Part shown: positions 7,865 through 16,013 of the stretch, in pieces
Layout of the letters: each line of letters opens with the position of its first letter
Position numbering within the stretch: position 1 is the first letter of the stretch
Assembly (NCBI GenBank): GCA_963726615.1
Contig: CAVSCX010000006.1
Span: forward strand, 62,001 to 126,000
Source: CAWDZK01 sp963726615
GTDB lineage: Bacteria; Actinomycetota; Actinomycetes; JACCUZ01
Length of the DNA: 64,000 nt
Direction: 5' to 3'
Position numbers and translations under genes: made by a program
Notes under the pieces: model-generated
Seen by the model: the letters and a program-made list of their open reading frames with translations, nothing else
What the model was told of the DNA's origin: nothing
Database searches by the model: none

Positions 7865-8899
7865 TCAGAGGGTCTGCGACAGGGCCTTGACCGGCATGCC
7901 CAGGTCGCCCAGCAGGGCGAGGTCGTCCTCGGGGCTGCGACCCAGCGTGGTCAGGTAGTTGCCCACGATCACCGCGTTGATGCCGCCGAGCATGCCGTCG
8001 CGGGTGCCGAGGTCGCCGAGGGTGATCTCGCGGCCGCCGGCGTACCGCAGGATCGTGCGTGGCAGTGCCAGCCGGAAGGCGGCGATGGTGCGCAGCGCGT
8101 CCGGGCCGGACATCACCGGCAGGTCGCCGAACGGGGTGCCGGGGCGGGGGTTGAGGAAGTTCAGTGGGACCTCGTCCGGCTCCAGCTCGGCGAGCTGCCC
8201 CGCGAGCTCGGCCCGCTGCTCCAGCGACTCGCCCATGCCGACGATGCCGCCGCAGCACACCTCCATGCCGGCGTCACGGACCATCGTCAGCGTCTGCCAG
8301 CGCTCCTCCCAGGTGTGCGTCGTGACGACGTGGGGGAAGTAGGAGCGGGCCGTCTCCAGGTTGTGGTTGTACCGGTGGATGCCCATGTCGGCGAGGTCGT
8401 CGACCTGCTCCTGCGTGAGCATCCCGAGCGACGCGGCGACGTGGATGTCGACCGCGGCGCGGATGGCCGCAACCCCCTCGCGCATCTGCGCCATCAGCCG
8501 GTCGTCCGGGCCGCGGACGGCCGCGACGATGCAGAACTCGGTCGCGCCGGTGGCGGCCGTCTCCACGGCCGCGCGCACCAGGGACGGGACGTCAAGCCAC
8601 GCGGCCCGCACCGGCGAGGGGAACAGGCCCGACTGGGAGCAGAAGTGGCAGTCCTCCGGGCAGCCGCCGGTCTTGACCGAGACGATGCCCTCGACCTCGA
8701 CCTCCGGGCCGCACCAGCGCAGCCGCACCTCGTGCGCGAGCTGCAGCAGGTCCGCGAGCACCTCGTCGGGCAGCCGGAGCACGGCGAGGACCTGTGATTC
8801 GTCGAGGCCGCGACCTGCCTCGAGCACCTGGTGTCGGGCGGCGCTCAGCACGGCTGACGTCGGGCGCGGTGCGGTGGACCTGTCAGTCGGCGGCGGCAC
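7865..8899 (-). CDS. bioB: Biotin synthase
   Basis: A radical-SAM enzyme that inserts sulfur into dethiobiotin, the last step of biotin synthesis. The radical SAM cluster motif CPEDCHFC is present, followed by SQSGLF, and the auxiliary-cluster region (HRYNHNLETARSYFPHVVTTHTWEER, NPRPGTPF) is conserved. The sequence closely follows the mycobacterial type, including the end GLLGDLGMPVKAL. I chose GTG 8899, which gives an N-terminus similar in length to mycobacterial BioB and overlaps the bioD stop by 17 nt; GTG 8851 is a possible alternative. The actinobacterial type needs BsaP, found here at 3463-3651. Confidence 0.92.
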   Translation of the reverse strand: MPPPTDRSTAPRPTSAVLSAARHQVLEAGRGLDESQVLAVLRLPDEVLADLLQLAHEVRLRWCGPEVEVEGIVSVKTGGCPEDCHFCSQSGLFPSPVRAAWLDVPSLVRAAVETAATGATEFCIVAAVRGPDDRLMAQMREGVAAIRAAVDIHVAASLGMLTQEQVDDLADMGIHRYNHNLETARSYFPHVVTTHTWEERWQTLTMVRDAGMEVCCGGIVGMGESLEQRAELAGQLAELEPDEVPLNFLNPRPGTPFGDLPVMSGPDALRTIAAFRLALPRTILRYAGGREITLGDLGTRDGMLGGINAVIVGNYLTTLGRSPEDDLALLGDLGMPVKALSQTL

Positions 8900-9599
8900 G
8901 CCGGAAGTCTGCCGCATCGAAGGTGCCGCCCAGGGCGGGGGCCAGGCCGTCCCGTGCTGCGAGCAGGAACTCGGGCGCGTCCCACGCCCCCACGCCGGCG
9001 CGCAGTGCTCCTGCCAGCGGCCGGCCCGCCAGCGTCTCCAGGTCGCGGACGTTGCTGCGGCAGGCCAGGTCCGGGGAGTCGGGCCAGGCCCCGATGACGA
9101 GACCGGCGAAACGCAGCCCACGGTGCGCCATCGCCTCGAGCGTCAGGGCGGTGTGGTTGAGCGTGCCGAGCGCCGGGCCGACCACGAGCAGCACGTCGGC
9201 GGCCAGGTGGCGGGCCAGGTCCGCGACGGTGGCACCCTCCTCGTCGTAGCGGACCAGCAGACCGCCGGCTCCCTCGACCAGGACGAGGTCGCGGTCTTCC
9301 GTCAGCACCCGGATCCTGTCCGCGCTGTCGCGAAGGTCCACGGCCGGCCGGCCGGCCCGTCGGGCGGCGGCCGCGGGGGAGAGCGGGTCGGGGAAGCGCG
9401 CGTGCTCGTGCAGGTCGGTGACCCCGGCCAGCCGACGGACGACGGCCAGGTCGCCGGGGCCGTCCGGCTGCTCACCGGTCTGCCCGGGCTTGACGACGGC
9501 GACCCGGGCACCGCGGGTCGCGGCGAGCGCTGCGACGGCGGCCAGTGACCACCGTCTTCCCGACCCCGTGCCGGTGCCGGTGACGACCAGGACGCTCAC
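8883..9599 (-). CDS. bioD: Dethiobiotin synthetase, with scrambled P-loop
   Basis: BioD closes the ureido ring of dethiobiotin using ATP and CO2. The 238-residue frame from GTG 9599 matches the family: VVTGTGTG at the start, VKPGQTG near residue 38, VEGAGGLLV in the middle, and a regular C-terminus. However the seven codons after TGTGTG read SGRRWSL where the family has V-G-K-T-V-V-T. The expected residues VGKTVVT are encoded there one base out of frame, so the site looks like a one-base loss followed about 21 nt later by a one-base gain. As written the P-loop Lys and Thr are missing. It overlaps bioB and is probably co-transcribed with it. Confidence 0.85.
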   Translation of the reverse strand: MSVLVVTGTGTGSGRRWSLAAVAALAATRGARVAVVKPGQTGEQPDGPGDLAVVRRLAGVTDLHEHARFPDPLSPAAAARRAGRPAVDLRDSADRIRVLTEDRDLVLVEGAGGLLVRYDEEGATVADLARHLAADVLLVVGPALGTLNHTALTLEAMAHRGLRFAGLVIGAWPDSPDLACRSNVRDLETLAGRPLAGALRAGVGAWDAPEFLLAARDGLAPALGGTFDAADFRRAAAD

Positions 9600-9729
9600 G
9601 GGCCCCGACCCTAGGGCCCCGGGCCTGGCAACCGCCGGGCGTGGTCCGGCTCCTCGGGCCGAGTGGTGGGGACTAGACAGAAGTGACGATGACGGGTGGC
9701 TCCGGCGAGAGCATGGTTGTCGCGAGGAC

Positions 9730-9775
9730 GGTGCGCGCCCGGGCCGAGGGGGGCCTTCGGGGCCGGGCACGCACC
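9730..9775 (-). terminator. Hairpin downstream of sodN
   Basis: GGTGCGCGCCCGGGCC (9730-9745) pairs with GGCCGGGCACGCACC (9761-9775) with one mismatch and one bulge. It lies after the sodN stop and before bioD, both on the minus strand, and fits a GC-rich terminator. Confidence 0.55.
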
Positions 9776-9818
9776 GCCCCCGAGCGCGGCGGCGGTGCCG
9801 CCCCGCTGCGTCGGCCGG

Positions 9819-10220
9819 TCAGGCCTGCTTGGTTTCCCAGAAGATCTTGTCGATCTCTGCGATCTTGTCGAGGAGCTCCTGCGCCTTGCCCGCGTCCATC
9901 GAGCCCTTGGCGCCGGACGCGCCGGCCAGCTTGGTGGCCTGGTTGAAGAGCTGGTGCAGCTCGGGGTACTTCTCGAAGTGCGGGGGCTTGAAGTAGTCGG
10001 TCCACAGCACCCACAGGTGGTGCTTGACGAGCTCGGCCCGCTGCTCCTTGATGAGGATCGCGCGGGCTCGGAAGTCCGCGTCGTCGTTCTCGCCGACCTT
10101 CTGGATGATCATCTTGACCGACTCGGCCTCGATGCGGGCCTGCGCCGGGTCGTAGACCCCGCACGGCAGGTCGCAGTGCGCACGGACGACGGTCTTCGGG
10201 GTGAACAGACGCGACAGCAC
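9819..10220 (-). CDS. sodN: Nickel superoxide dismutase
   Basis: A Ni-dependent superoxide dismutase precursor of 133 residues. The Ni-hook HCDLPCGVY starts at His15, so the mature enzyme begins there after removal of a 14-residue propeptide (MLSRLFTPKTVVRA); His1, Cys2 and Cys6 of the mature form are all present. The rest (EAESVKMIIQK, YFKPPHFEKYPELHQL, IDKIFWETKQA) follows Streptomyces SodN closely. I chose GTG 10220 because GAAGGGA lies 8 nt upstream and the propeptide length then matches. The gene for the maturation protease sodX diverges from it. Confidence 0.95.
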   Translation of the reverse strand: MLSRLFTPKTVVRAHCDLPCGVYDPAQARIEAESVKMIIQKVGENDDADFRARAILIKEQRAELVKHHLWVLWTDYFKPPHFEKYPELHQLFNQATKLAGASGAKGSMDAGKAQELLDKIAEIDKIFWETKQA

Positions 10221-10332
10221 TGGTTCGGTCCCTTCGTTTCGTTCAGCTGGATCTCTGTCGGACACTACTCCCGGGACGTACCCGTCACCGGGGGCGCTAC
10301 CCGTTGCTGTCGTCCGGGGTGAGGAGGGTCAC

Positions 10333-10641
10333 GTGCGCAGCTCCGGGCTGGGGCGGGTCGTCGTCCGTGGCCGGTCCATGCAGCCGACGCTGTTCGACGG
10401 CGACCACCTGCTCGTGCACTGGGGCGGACGTGCACGGCCGGGCCGGCTGGTGGTGGTCCGGTGGCCCGGCCGGCCCGTGTCCGTCAAGCGTGCCGGTGTC
10501 CTCGCTGCCGACGGGTGGTGGGTCGAGCGGGACAACCCGGCCGAGGGTGTCGACTCGTGGCAGGCCGGCCCGGTCCAGCCGGCCGACGTCCTCGGCGTCG
10601 TCCTGCTCCGCCTCTGGCCGCCGCGCCCGGGACCGCGGTGA
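10333..10641 (+). CDS. sodX: Ni-SOD maturation protease SodX
   Basis: A 102-residue S26 signal-peptidase-like protease that removes the SodN propeptide so that the Ni-hook His is exposed. The nucleophile Ser15 lies in GRSMQPTL, and the general-base Lys52 in VSVKRAG; GWWVERDNP is the usual box that follows. The GTG at 10333 has a strong GAGGAGGG 4 nt upstream, and the frame further upstream has no homology. It is divergent from sodN, the usual gene pair. Confidence 0.9.
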   Translation: MRSSGLGRVVVRGRSMQPTLFDGDHLLVHWGGRARPGRLVVVRWPGRPVSVKRAGVLAADGWWVERDNPAEGVDSWQAGPVQPADVLGVVLLRLWPPRPGPR

Positions 10642-10654
10642 CCCTGCAGGAGCA

Positions 10655-10672
10655 CCCCCGCAAGCGCGGGGG
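10655..10672 (+). terminator. Hairpin after sodX
   Basis: CCCCCGC - AAGC - GCGGGGG: a perfect 7-bp stem with a 4-nt loop 14 nt after the sodX stop. It also precedes the stop of the convergent GntR gene, so it may work in both directions. Confidence 0.6.
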
Positions 10673-10686
10673 AGAAACCTTCATGA

Positions 10687-11352
10687 TCACGAGCTGGGAC
10701 CGGACGCCCGCACCCGCTCGGCGACCGACACGGCCGCGCCGCGCAGGTGCCGCTCGAGCTCGGTGAGGGCGGCGACCTCGTCGCCGGCGCGCATCAGCGT
10801 GAGCAGCCGCCGGTGGTCGGCCACCTGGGTCCGGGCGTTGCGCCGGGCCCGCTCCACCGACGCCAGGGCGAGCCGCAGGTCGCCGGTCAGGGTGTCGGCC
10901 TGGGCCACCAGCCGGGAGTTGCCGAGCAGGGCGACCAGCGTGGTGTGGAACACCAGATGGGCGTGGGTCTGCTCCACCGGGTCGTCGGCGCCGACCGCCG
11001 CGGCGTACCTCGTCAGCGCGGCCGTGACCGGGGCAAGGTCCACCCCGGCACAACCGGCCCGGACGCCGGCCGACTCGAGCACGGACCGGGCCTCGAATAT
11101 CTCGGCGATGTCGCGCTCGGTGAGCTCGGTGACCACGACTCCACGGTTGGGGTAGCGCGTCACCAGCCCCTCCCCGGCCAGCACCTGGAGGGCCTCGCGC
11201 ACGGTCGAGCGCGCCACCGCGAACCCGTCAGCCAGGCCCACCTCGCGAAGCGGCTCGCCGGGGGAGAGCTCGCCGGAGAACAACATCTCGCGCAGCGCAC
11301 CGGCCACCCGGTCGGTGGTGCTCGACCGGTCGATGGCAGGCAGCTCGACCAC
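10687..11352 (-). CDS. GntR-family (FCD) transcriptional regulator
   Basis: A 221-residue repressor-type regulator. The N-terminal winged helix (RVAGALREMLFSGELSPGEPLREVGLADGF, then ARSTVREALQVLAGEGLV and the wing RGVVVTELT) is classical FadR/GntR. The C-terminal FCD domain is all-helical with D/H metal-ligand positions (HAHLVFHTTLV, ADHRRLLTLM). Start is taken as GTG 11352; the open frame extends upstream to 11400. It is divergent from the dimethylargininase-like gene, with two TTGTCnGACAA operators in between, so that gene is its probable target. Confidence 0.85.
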   Translation of the reverse strand: MVELPAIDRSSTTDRVAGALREMLFSGELSPGEPLREVGLADGFAVARSTVREALQVLAGEGLVTRYPNRGVVVTELTERDIAEIFEARSVLESAGVRAGCAGVDLAPVTAALTRYAAAVGADDPVEQTHAHLVFHTTLVALLGNSRLVAQADTLTGDLRLALASVERARRNARTQVADHRRLLTLMRAGDEVAALTELERHLRGAAVSVAERVRASGPSS

Positions 11353-11389
11353 TGCTTGACAGTAACGCAGGATCGGCCTCACACTCCGG

Positions 11390-11414
11390 TTGTCGGACAA
11401 AAGTTGTCAGACAA
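11390..11414. promoter_or_regulatory. Tandem GntR-type operators
   Basis: TTGTCGGACAA (11390-11400) and TTGTCAGACAA (11404-11414) are near-identical 11-bp palindromes with centres 14 bp apart. They lie in the divergent spacer between the GntR gene and the dimethylargininase-like gene. The core matches the known TnGTnnnACnA pattern of FadR-subfamily regulators. Confidence 0.75.
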
Positions 11415-11445
11415 TCCGTCAACCAGACGAGTAGCGGGAGTGGCC

Positions 11446-12348
11446 ATGACCGAGATCCGTCCGCTGTCCTGGGGCCGCCGCTACCTGATGTGCCGCCCGG
11501 AGCACTTCCGGGTCGACTACGCGATCAACCCGTGGATGGACGTCGACTCCCCGGTCGACCCCGACCGGGCCCTGGCGCAGTGGGACAACCTGGTCGCGAC
11601 GCTGCGGTCCGCTGGCGCCGAGGTCGAGCAGATCGCCCAGCTGCCCGAGGCGCCGGACATGGTCTACGCCATGAACTACGGGCTCGTCGACGGCGACCAC
11701 GTGGCGATCACCAGCTTCCGGCACGACGAGCGGCGCCCCGAGCAGACGGCCGCCGAGTGGTGGTTCGCCGAGGCCGGCCTGCGGACCACCCGGCTCGCCG
11801 ACTCGGGCGCCGGCGCGTTCGAGGCGGGCGACGCGTTCCTCTACGGCGACTCGCTGCTGGTGGCTGCCGGTCCGCGCACCGACAGGGCGACGCACGCCGT
11901 GCTGGCCCGCGAGCTCGGGGTGCGCGTGGCGACGGTCCCAGTCGTGCACCCGGCTCTGTACCACCTGGACCTCAGCTTCTGCCCGCTGGACGAGACCCGG
12001 GCGATCGTGGCCCCGTCCGCGTGGGACGCGGCCGGTCGGCGCACGGTCGCCGGCCTCGTGCCGCAGCCGCTGGTGATCGACGAGTCCGAGGCGTTCACCT
12101 TCTGCGCGAACTCGGTTGTCGTGGGCGGCGTCGTGGTCATGCCGGCCGGCGTGCCGGCCCGGGTGGCACGTCAGATAGAGGTCTGGGGCTTCACCGTGAC
12201 GACAGTCGACGTCTCCGAGCTGCACAAGGGCGGCGGGTCGATCCGCTGCATGACGCTCCCGCTCGACACCAGCCTGGACGCCGCCCGTCAGGACCTCGAC
12301 GTCGCGGTGCAGCGCCTCGCCGGCGAGGAGGAGCCGGCGCTGGTGTGA
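11446..12348 (+). CDS. Dimethylargininase-like amidinohydrolase
   Basis: A 300-residue protein of the amidinotransferase/guanidino-modifying superfamily, closest in pattern to bacterial NG,NG-dimethylarginine dimethylaminohydrolases. These hydrolyse the guanidino carbon of (methyl)arginine to citrulline or act as arginine hydrolases. The N-terminus YLMCRPEHFRVDYAINPWM is characteristic. The catalytic His is near residue 173 (YHLDLSF) and the nucleophile Cys near 268 (GGGSIRCMTL), with Asp/Glu positions at EAGDAFL and ESEAF. The ATG at 11446 follows GCGGGAG. The adjacent GntR regulator suggests inducible use of an arginine derivative; the exact substrate is not certain. Confidence 0.78.
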   Translation: MTEIRPLSWGRRYLMCRPEHFRVDYAINPWMDVDSPVDPDRALAQWDNLVATLRSAGAEVEQIAQLPEAPDMVYAMNYGLVDGDHVAITSFRHDERRPEQTAAEWWFAEAGLRTTRLADSGAGAFEAGDAFLYGDSLLVAAGPRTDRATHAVLARELGVRVATVPVVHPALYHLDLSFCPLDETRAIVAPSAWDAAGRRTVAGLVPQPLVIDESEAFTFCANSVVVGGVVVMPAGVPARVARQIEVWGFTVTTVDVSELHKGGGSIRCMTLPLDTSLDAARQDLDVAVQRLAGEEEPALV

Positions 12349-12400
12349 CCGCTGCGCGGACCGGTGGGCGACCGGCCGGCTGCACGGCCCCGGTGGTCGC

Positions 12401-12434
12401 CCCGAGGCGGGTGTGCGAGACTGCCCGCCTCGGG
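12401..12434 (+). terminator. Hairpin after the dimethylargininase-like gene
   Basis: CCCGAGGCGGG and its exact complement CCCGCCTCGGG form an 11-bp stem with a 12-nt loop, 52 nt after the stop codon at 12348. Confidence 0.7.
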
Positions 12435-12514
12435 CAACCCCCGCACCGCGAGCACCGCTGGGACGCACACCCGCTCCCTGCGACGCCTCCTCGTCGATGT
12501 GAGAGGGATGCCCG

Positions 12515-13720
12515 ATGGGGCTGCAGGAGACCGGAGTGCCCATGTCCGCGCCGAGCCGTCCGTACGACGAGTCCGACCCGGTCTTCGCTCTGCACCGGGG
12601 CGGCAAGCTGGAGACCGTGTCGACGGTCCCGCTGCGCGACCGCGACGACCTGTCGCTGGCCTACACGCCGGGGGTCGCCCGGGTGTGCTCCGCGATCGCG
12701 GAGGATCCCGACCTCGTGTACGACCTCACCTGGAAGTCGAACGTGGTGGCTGTCGTGACCGATGGCAGCGCGGTGCTGGGGCTGGGTGACATCGGCCCGC
12801 GGGCAGCGCTGCCGGTCATGGAGGGCAAGGCCGTGCTGTTCAAGCAGTTCGGCGGCGTCGACGCCGTGCCCATCTGCCTGGACGCCTCCTCGGTCGAGGA
12901 CATCGTCGACGCGGTGGTCCGGATCGCCCCTGGGTTCGGAGGCATCAACCTCGAGGACATCAGCGCCCCGCGCTGCTTCGAGATCGAGGAGCGGCTCAAG
13001 GGCCTGCTGGACATCCCCGTCTTCCACGACGACCAGCACGGCACCGCGGTCGTCGTGCTCGCCGCACTGCGCAACGCCGCGCGGCTGACCGGCCGGACGC
13101 TGGGCGACCTGCGTGCCGTCGTGTCCGGCGCCGGAGCGGCGGGGGTGGCGGTGACGACGATCCTGCGCGAGGCGGGGATCGGGGAGATCGCCGTCACCGA
13201 CAGGGGCGGGGTCCTGCACGGCGGGCGGGAGGACCTCACGTCGGTGAAGCGGCACCTTGCCGCGGTGACCAACGGCGCCGGCCGGACCGGCAGCCTCGTC
13301 GAGGCACTCTCCGGTGCCGACGTCTTCATCGGGGTGTCCGGCGGGACGGTGCCGGAGGAGGCGATCTCTGCCCTCGCCGACGACGCGATCGTCTTCGCGC
13401 TGGCCAACCCGGAGCCGGAGGTGCACCCCGACATCGCCGCCCGGCACGCCCGGATCGTGGCCACCGGACGCAGCGACTACCCCAACCAGATCAACAACGT
13501 GCTCGCCTTCCCCGGCATCTTCCGCGGTGCGCTCGACGTGCGAGCGAGTGCGGTGACCGAGGGCATGAAGCTGGCGGCGTCGGAGGCACTGGCAGATGTC
13601 GTGTCCGACGAGCTCGCCGAGGACCGGGTCGTGCCGAGCCCCTTCGACGAGCGGGTCGCCCCGGCGGTGGCGGCGGCAGTGTCCGCGGCCGCCCGGCGGG
13701 AAGGCGTCGCCCGGATCTGA
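12515..13720 (+). CDS. NAD(P)-dependent malic enzyme
   Basis: A 401-residue malic enzyme that oxidatively decarboxylates malate to pyruvate. It has the short bacterial architecture without a phosphotransacetylase domain. The catalytic Tyr is near residue 50 (LAYTPGVA), the catalytic Lys in MEGKAVLFKQFGGVDA, metal-binding acids in INLEDISAPRCFEIE and DIPVFHDDQHGTA, and the Rossmann motif in VSGAGAAGVA. Substrate-contacting Asn residues occur in ALANPEPE and NQINNVLAFPG. ATG 12515 follows GAGAGGG; the in-frame ATG 12542 is an alternative. It is a single gene after the terminator at 12401-12434. Confidence 0.92.
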   Translation: MGLQETGVPMSAPSRPYDESDPVFALHRGGKLETVSTVPLRDRDDLSLAYTPGVARVCSAIAEDPDLVYDLTWKSNVVAVVTDGSAVLGLGDIGPRAALPVMEGKAVLFKQFGGVDAVPICLDASSVEDIVDAVVRIAPGFGGINLEDISAPRCFEIEERLKGLLDIPVFHDDQHGTAVVVLAALRNAARLTGRTLGDLRAVVSGAGAAGVAVTTILREAGIGEIAVTDRGGVLHGGREDLTSVKRHLAAVTNGAGRTGSLVEALSGADVFIGVSGGTVPEEAISALADDAIVFALANPEPEVHPDIAARHARIVATGRSDYPNQINNVLAFPGIFRGALDVRASAVTEGMKLAASEALADVVSDELAEDRVVPSPFDERVAPAVAAAVSAAARREGVARI

Positions 13721-13754
13721 TCCCCCGGAGGGACAGGTGACCCGAGGTCGCCGG

Positions 13755-13883
13755 TCATCCCAGCGGGTGCGGCTGGGTGCGGAGGGTCAGGTGGGCCGGC
13801 TCGGGGCGCCGGCTGCGGCCGCGCAGGTCCTCGTGCACGGCGTCGTCCTGGCGGGTCCCGCGGCCTCGGCGTGGGGTGCGCAT
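13755..13883 (-). CDS. Possible short ORF under a PadR-type promoter
   Basis: A 42-codon frame starting at ATG 13883, with AGGGAG 6 nt upstream. Its product is arginine-, histidine- and proline-rich (MRTPRRGRGTRQ...), with no transmembrane segment and no family I recognise. The case for a real gene is the promoter: a TTGACA-N16-TATCGT promoter overlapped by an inverted repeat identical in layout to the one before the DUF4097/PadR operon. It may equally be the remnant of a longer gene. Confidence 0.35.
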   Translation of the reverse strand: MRTPRRGRGTRQDDAVHEDLRGRSRRPEPAHLTLRTQPHPLG

Positions 13884-13913
13884 CTCGGTCTCCCTGGTGG
13901 TAGTGCAAGGACG

Positions 13914-13973
13914 CGATGTATCGCGACTGAGAACACGATACATCGCGTGTGGCCCATGTCAAGATGTATCGCG
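13914..13973 (-). promoter_or_regulatory. PadR-type operator and promoter, copy A
   Basis: GATGTATCG (13915-13923) and CGATACATC (13936-13944) form a perfect inverted repeat with a 12-nt spacer. On the minus strand TTGACA (13962-13957) and TATCGT (13940-13935) are 16 bp apart, so the operator covers the -10. A further half site GATGTATCGCG lies at 13963-13973. Copy B at 21199-21246 has the same layout. Confidence 0.7.
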
Positions 13974-14088
13974 AGTCTTTCGCGCCCGGCTGCGCCGGCG
14001 TCCCGACAGTGCGTCGTGGTCGCGCACCGGCAGCGACTCGCTGCCGGTGCCGTTCCCTCCGGCCGAGCCACCGGAAGGCGGCCGCGCG

Positions 14089-15579
14089 TCAGTGCGGCGA
14101 GAGCTGGCCGGTCAGGCGCCGGTGCATCTGGCCGCTGACCTCGGTGAGCCCCAGGATCCGCACGGTCTTGCCGCGCCGGGCGTACTTCGTGGTCACCGCG
14201 TCGAGTGCCGCGACGGCCGAGGCGTCCCACACGTGTGAGGCGGACAGGTCGATGACGACCTGGTCCGGGTCGCCGGCGTAGTCGAACTGCCCGACCAGGT
14301 CGTTGCTGGAGGCGAAGAACAGCGCGCCGTGCACCGAGTAGATGACCTCACCGCCGTCGGGGTCCAGGACCGAGGTGACCTCGACGAGGTGAGCGACCCG
14401 GCGGGCAAAGAGCATCATCGCGGCGAGGGTGCCGGCGAGGACGCCGTACGCCAGGTTGTGCGTCGCGACGACGACGCCGACGGTCACGAGCATCACCGAG
14501 GTCTCGCTCTTCGGCATCCGCCGCAGGGTCGACGGGGCGACCGAGTGCCAGTCGAACGTGAGCCCGGCGACCACGATCATGACCGCGACCAGCGCGGCCA
14601 TCGGGATGGCCGCCACGAGCGGGCCCAGGGCCACGACGAGCACGAGGAGGAACACCCCGGCGAGGAAGGTCGACAGCCGGGTCCGGGCGCCGGAGGTCTT
14701 CACGTTGATCATCGTCTGGCCGATCATCGCGCAGCCGCCCATGCCACCGAAGAAGCCGGTGACGATGTTGGCCACACCCTGGCCCCAGGACTCCCGGGTC
14801 TTGGAGGAGTGCGTGTCGGTGATGTCGTCGACGAGCTTCGCGGTCATCAGCGACTCCATCAGCCCGACCAGGGCAAGCGCCAGCGCGTAGGGGGCGATGA
14901 TCCGCAGCGTCGCCAGGTCGTACGGCACGTCGGGCAGCCCGAACCCGGGCAGCGAGTCGGGCAGCCGCCCCTCGTCCCCGACCGTGGGCACAGCCACGGC
15001 GCCCACGCTGGTCAGCAGCGTCAGCAGGACGATGGCGACGAGCGGCGCCGGAACGACCTTGGTCAGCCGCGGCAGGCCGACGATGAGCCCGAGCGCCACC
15101 GCGACGAGCGGGTAGACGACCCACGGCACGTCGACAAGGTGGGGCACCTGGGCGAGGAAGATGAGGATGGCCAGGGCGTTGACGAAGCCGACCATCACGC
15201 TTCGGGGAACGAACCGCATCAGCCGCGCCACACCGAGAACTGCCAGCAGGACCTGGATCACGCCCCCCAGCACGACCGCGGCGATCAGGTAGTCCAGGCC
15301 GTACTGCTTCGCGAGCGGTGCGACGACCAGGGCGATCGCACCGGTCGCAGCGGAGATCATCGCCTTCCGGCCGCCGGTGAAGGAGATGACCACGGCCATC
15401 GTGAACGACGCGAACAGCCCGACCCTGGGGTCGACCCCGGCCAGGATCGAGAACGAGATCGCCTCGGGGATCAGGGCGAGCGCGACGACGAGGCCGGCGA
15501 GAGCCTCGGTGCGGAACACCCTGGGGGAGGCCCAGTCGGGCCGGGACAGACGGACGCGGACGGGCGCAGGGATCGACAT
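14089..15579 (-). CDS. SulP-family inorganic anion transporter with STAS domain
   Basis: A 496-residue membrane protein of the SulP/SLC26 family, which moves sulfate, bicarbonate or related anions. About ten to twelve hydrophobic segments begin with ALAGLVVALALIPEAISFSILAGVDP, the typical first helix with its PEA motif; GFFGGMGGCAMIGQTMINVKTSG is the conserved mid-region with the N-x-x-S/G-G pattern. A C-terminal STAS domain starts near residue 400 (VIYSVHGALFFASSNDLVGQF, VVIDLSASHVWDASAVAALDAV). I chose ATG 15579 (MSIPAPVRV); the frame is open further upstream without family similarity. The ion carried is not predictable here. Confidence 0.88.
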   Translation of the reverse strand: MSIPAPVRVRLSRPDWASPRVFRTEALAGLVVALALIPEAISFSILAGVDPRVGLFASFTMAVVISFTGGRKAMISAATGAIALVVAPLAKQYGLDYLIAAVVLGGVIQVLLAVLGVARLMRFVPRSVMVGFVNALAILIFLAQVPHLVDVPWVVYPLVAVALGLIVGLPRLTKVVPAPLVAIVLLTLLTSVGAVAVPTVGDEGRLPDSLPGFGLPDVPYDLATLRIIAPYALALALVGLMESLMTAKLVDDITDTHSSKTRESWGQGVANIVTGFFGGMGGCAMIGQTMINVKTSGARTRLSTFLAGVFLLVLVVALGPLVAAIPMAALVAVMIVVAGLTFDWHSVAPSTLRRMPKSETSVMLVTVGVVVATHNLAYGVLAGTLAAMMLFARRVAHLVEVTSVLDPDGGEVIYSVHGALFFASSNDLVGQFDYAGDPDQVVIDLSASHVWDASAVAALDAVTTKYARRGKTVRILGLTEVSGQMHRRLTGQLSPH

Positions 15580-15843
15580 GCCGCCGTTTCGGGTCGGGGG
15601 CACCGTGGCGGTGCCGTGAGGAGGCCGATGGCGCGAGCGCGCTGCCGGCGGGGGTGGACGAGGGAGACGCGGACTCGTGGGACGCAAGTTGTCCCTGGGG
15701 GAGTCGGCACTTCCGGGCGGCGACTTCACTCCGTCACGACGGTGCCGCCCGTCCGTCGCCCCTCCACGGTACGGGCACGAGCAGGCCGGCCCGACCAGTA
15801 CGCGGCCCGAACCGGTGTGACAGCCGTCTCACCCGACGGCGGG

Positions 15844-15942
15844 TCAGCCGGTCGCGTCGCCTCCGGGGACCTCGAACCAGAACCGCACCAACAGCACCAG
15901 TGACACGAGCAGAAGGCTCGCCCCCACGGGGTCGCGGCCCAC
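15844..15942 (-). CDS. Possible 32-residue single-pass membrane peptide
   Basis: A GTG-started frame at 15942 gives a 32-residue product in which GASLLLVSLVLLVRFWFEV forms one hydrophobic helix. No ribosome binding site is convincing and I know no family. It lies alone between sulP and the zinc-type dehydrogenase gene, in a 264-nt stretch that otherwise shows nothing. The hydrophobic composition is the only argument for it. Confidence 0.28.
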   Translation of the reverse strand: MGRDPVGASLLLVSLVLLVRFWFEVPGGDATG

Positions 15943-16013
15943 CCGATCACGCGCCCTGACGGCTGGCGAAAGGCGGGCGACCGGGTCGAACGCGCCTGGG
16001 TAGGGTCGCTCGC

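Noticed and set aside
10651..10680. GAGCACCCCCGCAAGCGCGGGGG resembles a type I-E CRISPR repeat (read in parts)
   Set aside because: Only one copy is present, with no spacer array or cas genes; it is a terminator-like hairpin after sodX.
14329..15903. A 524-codon + strand frame across the SulP gene
   Set aside because: Rich in D, H, G, R and Q as antisense frames of membrane-protein genes are; the minus strand gives an unmistakable SulP transporter with STAS domain.
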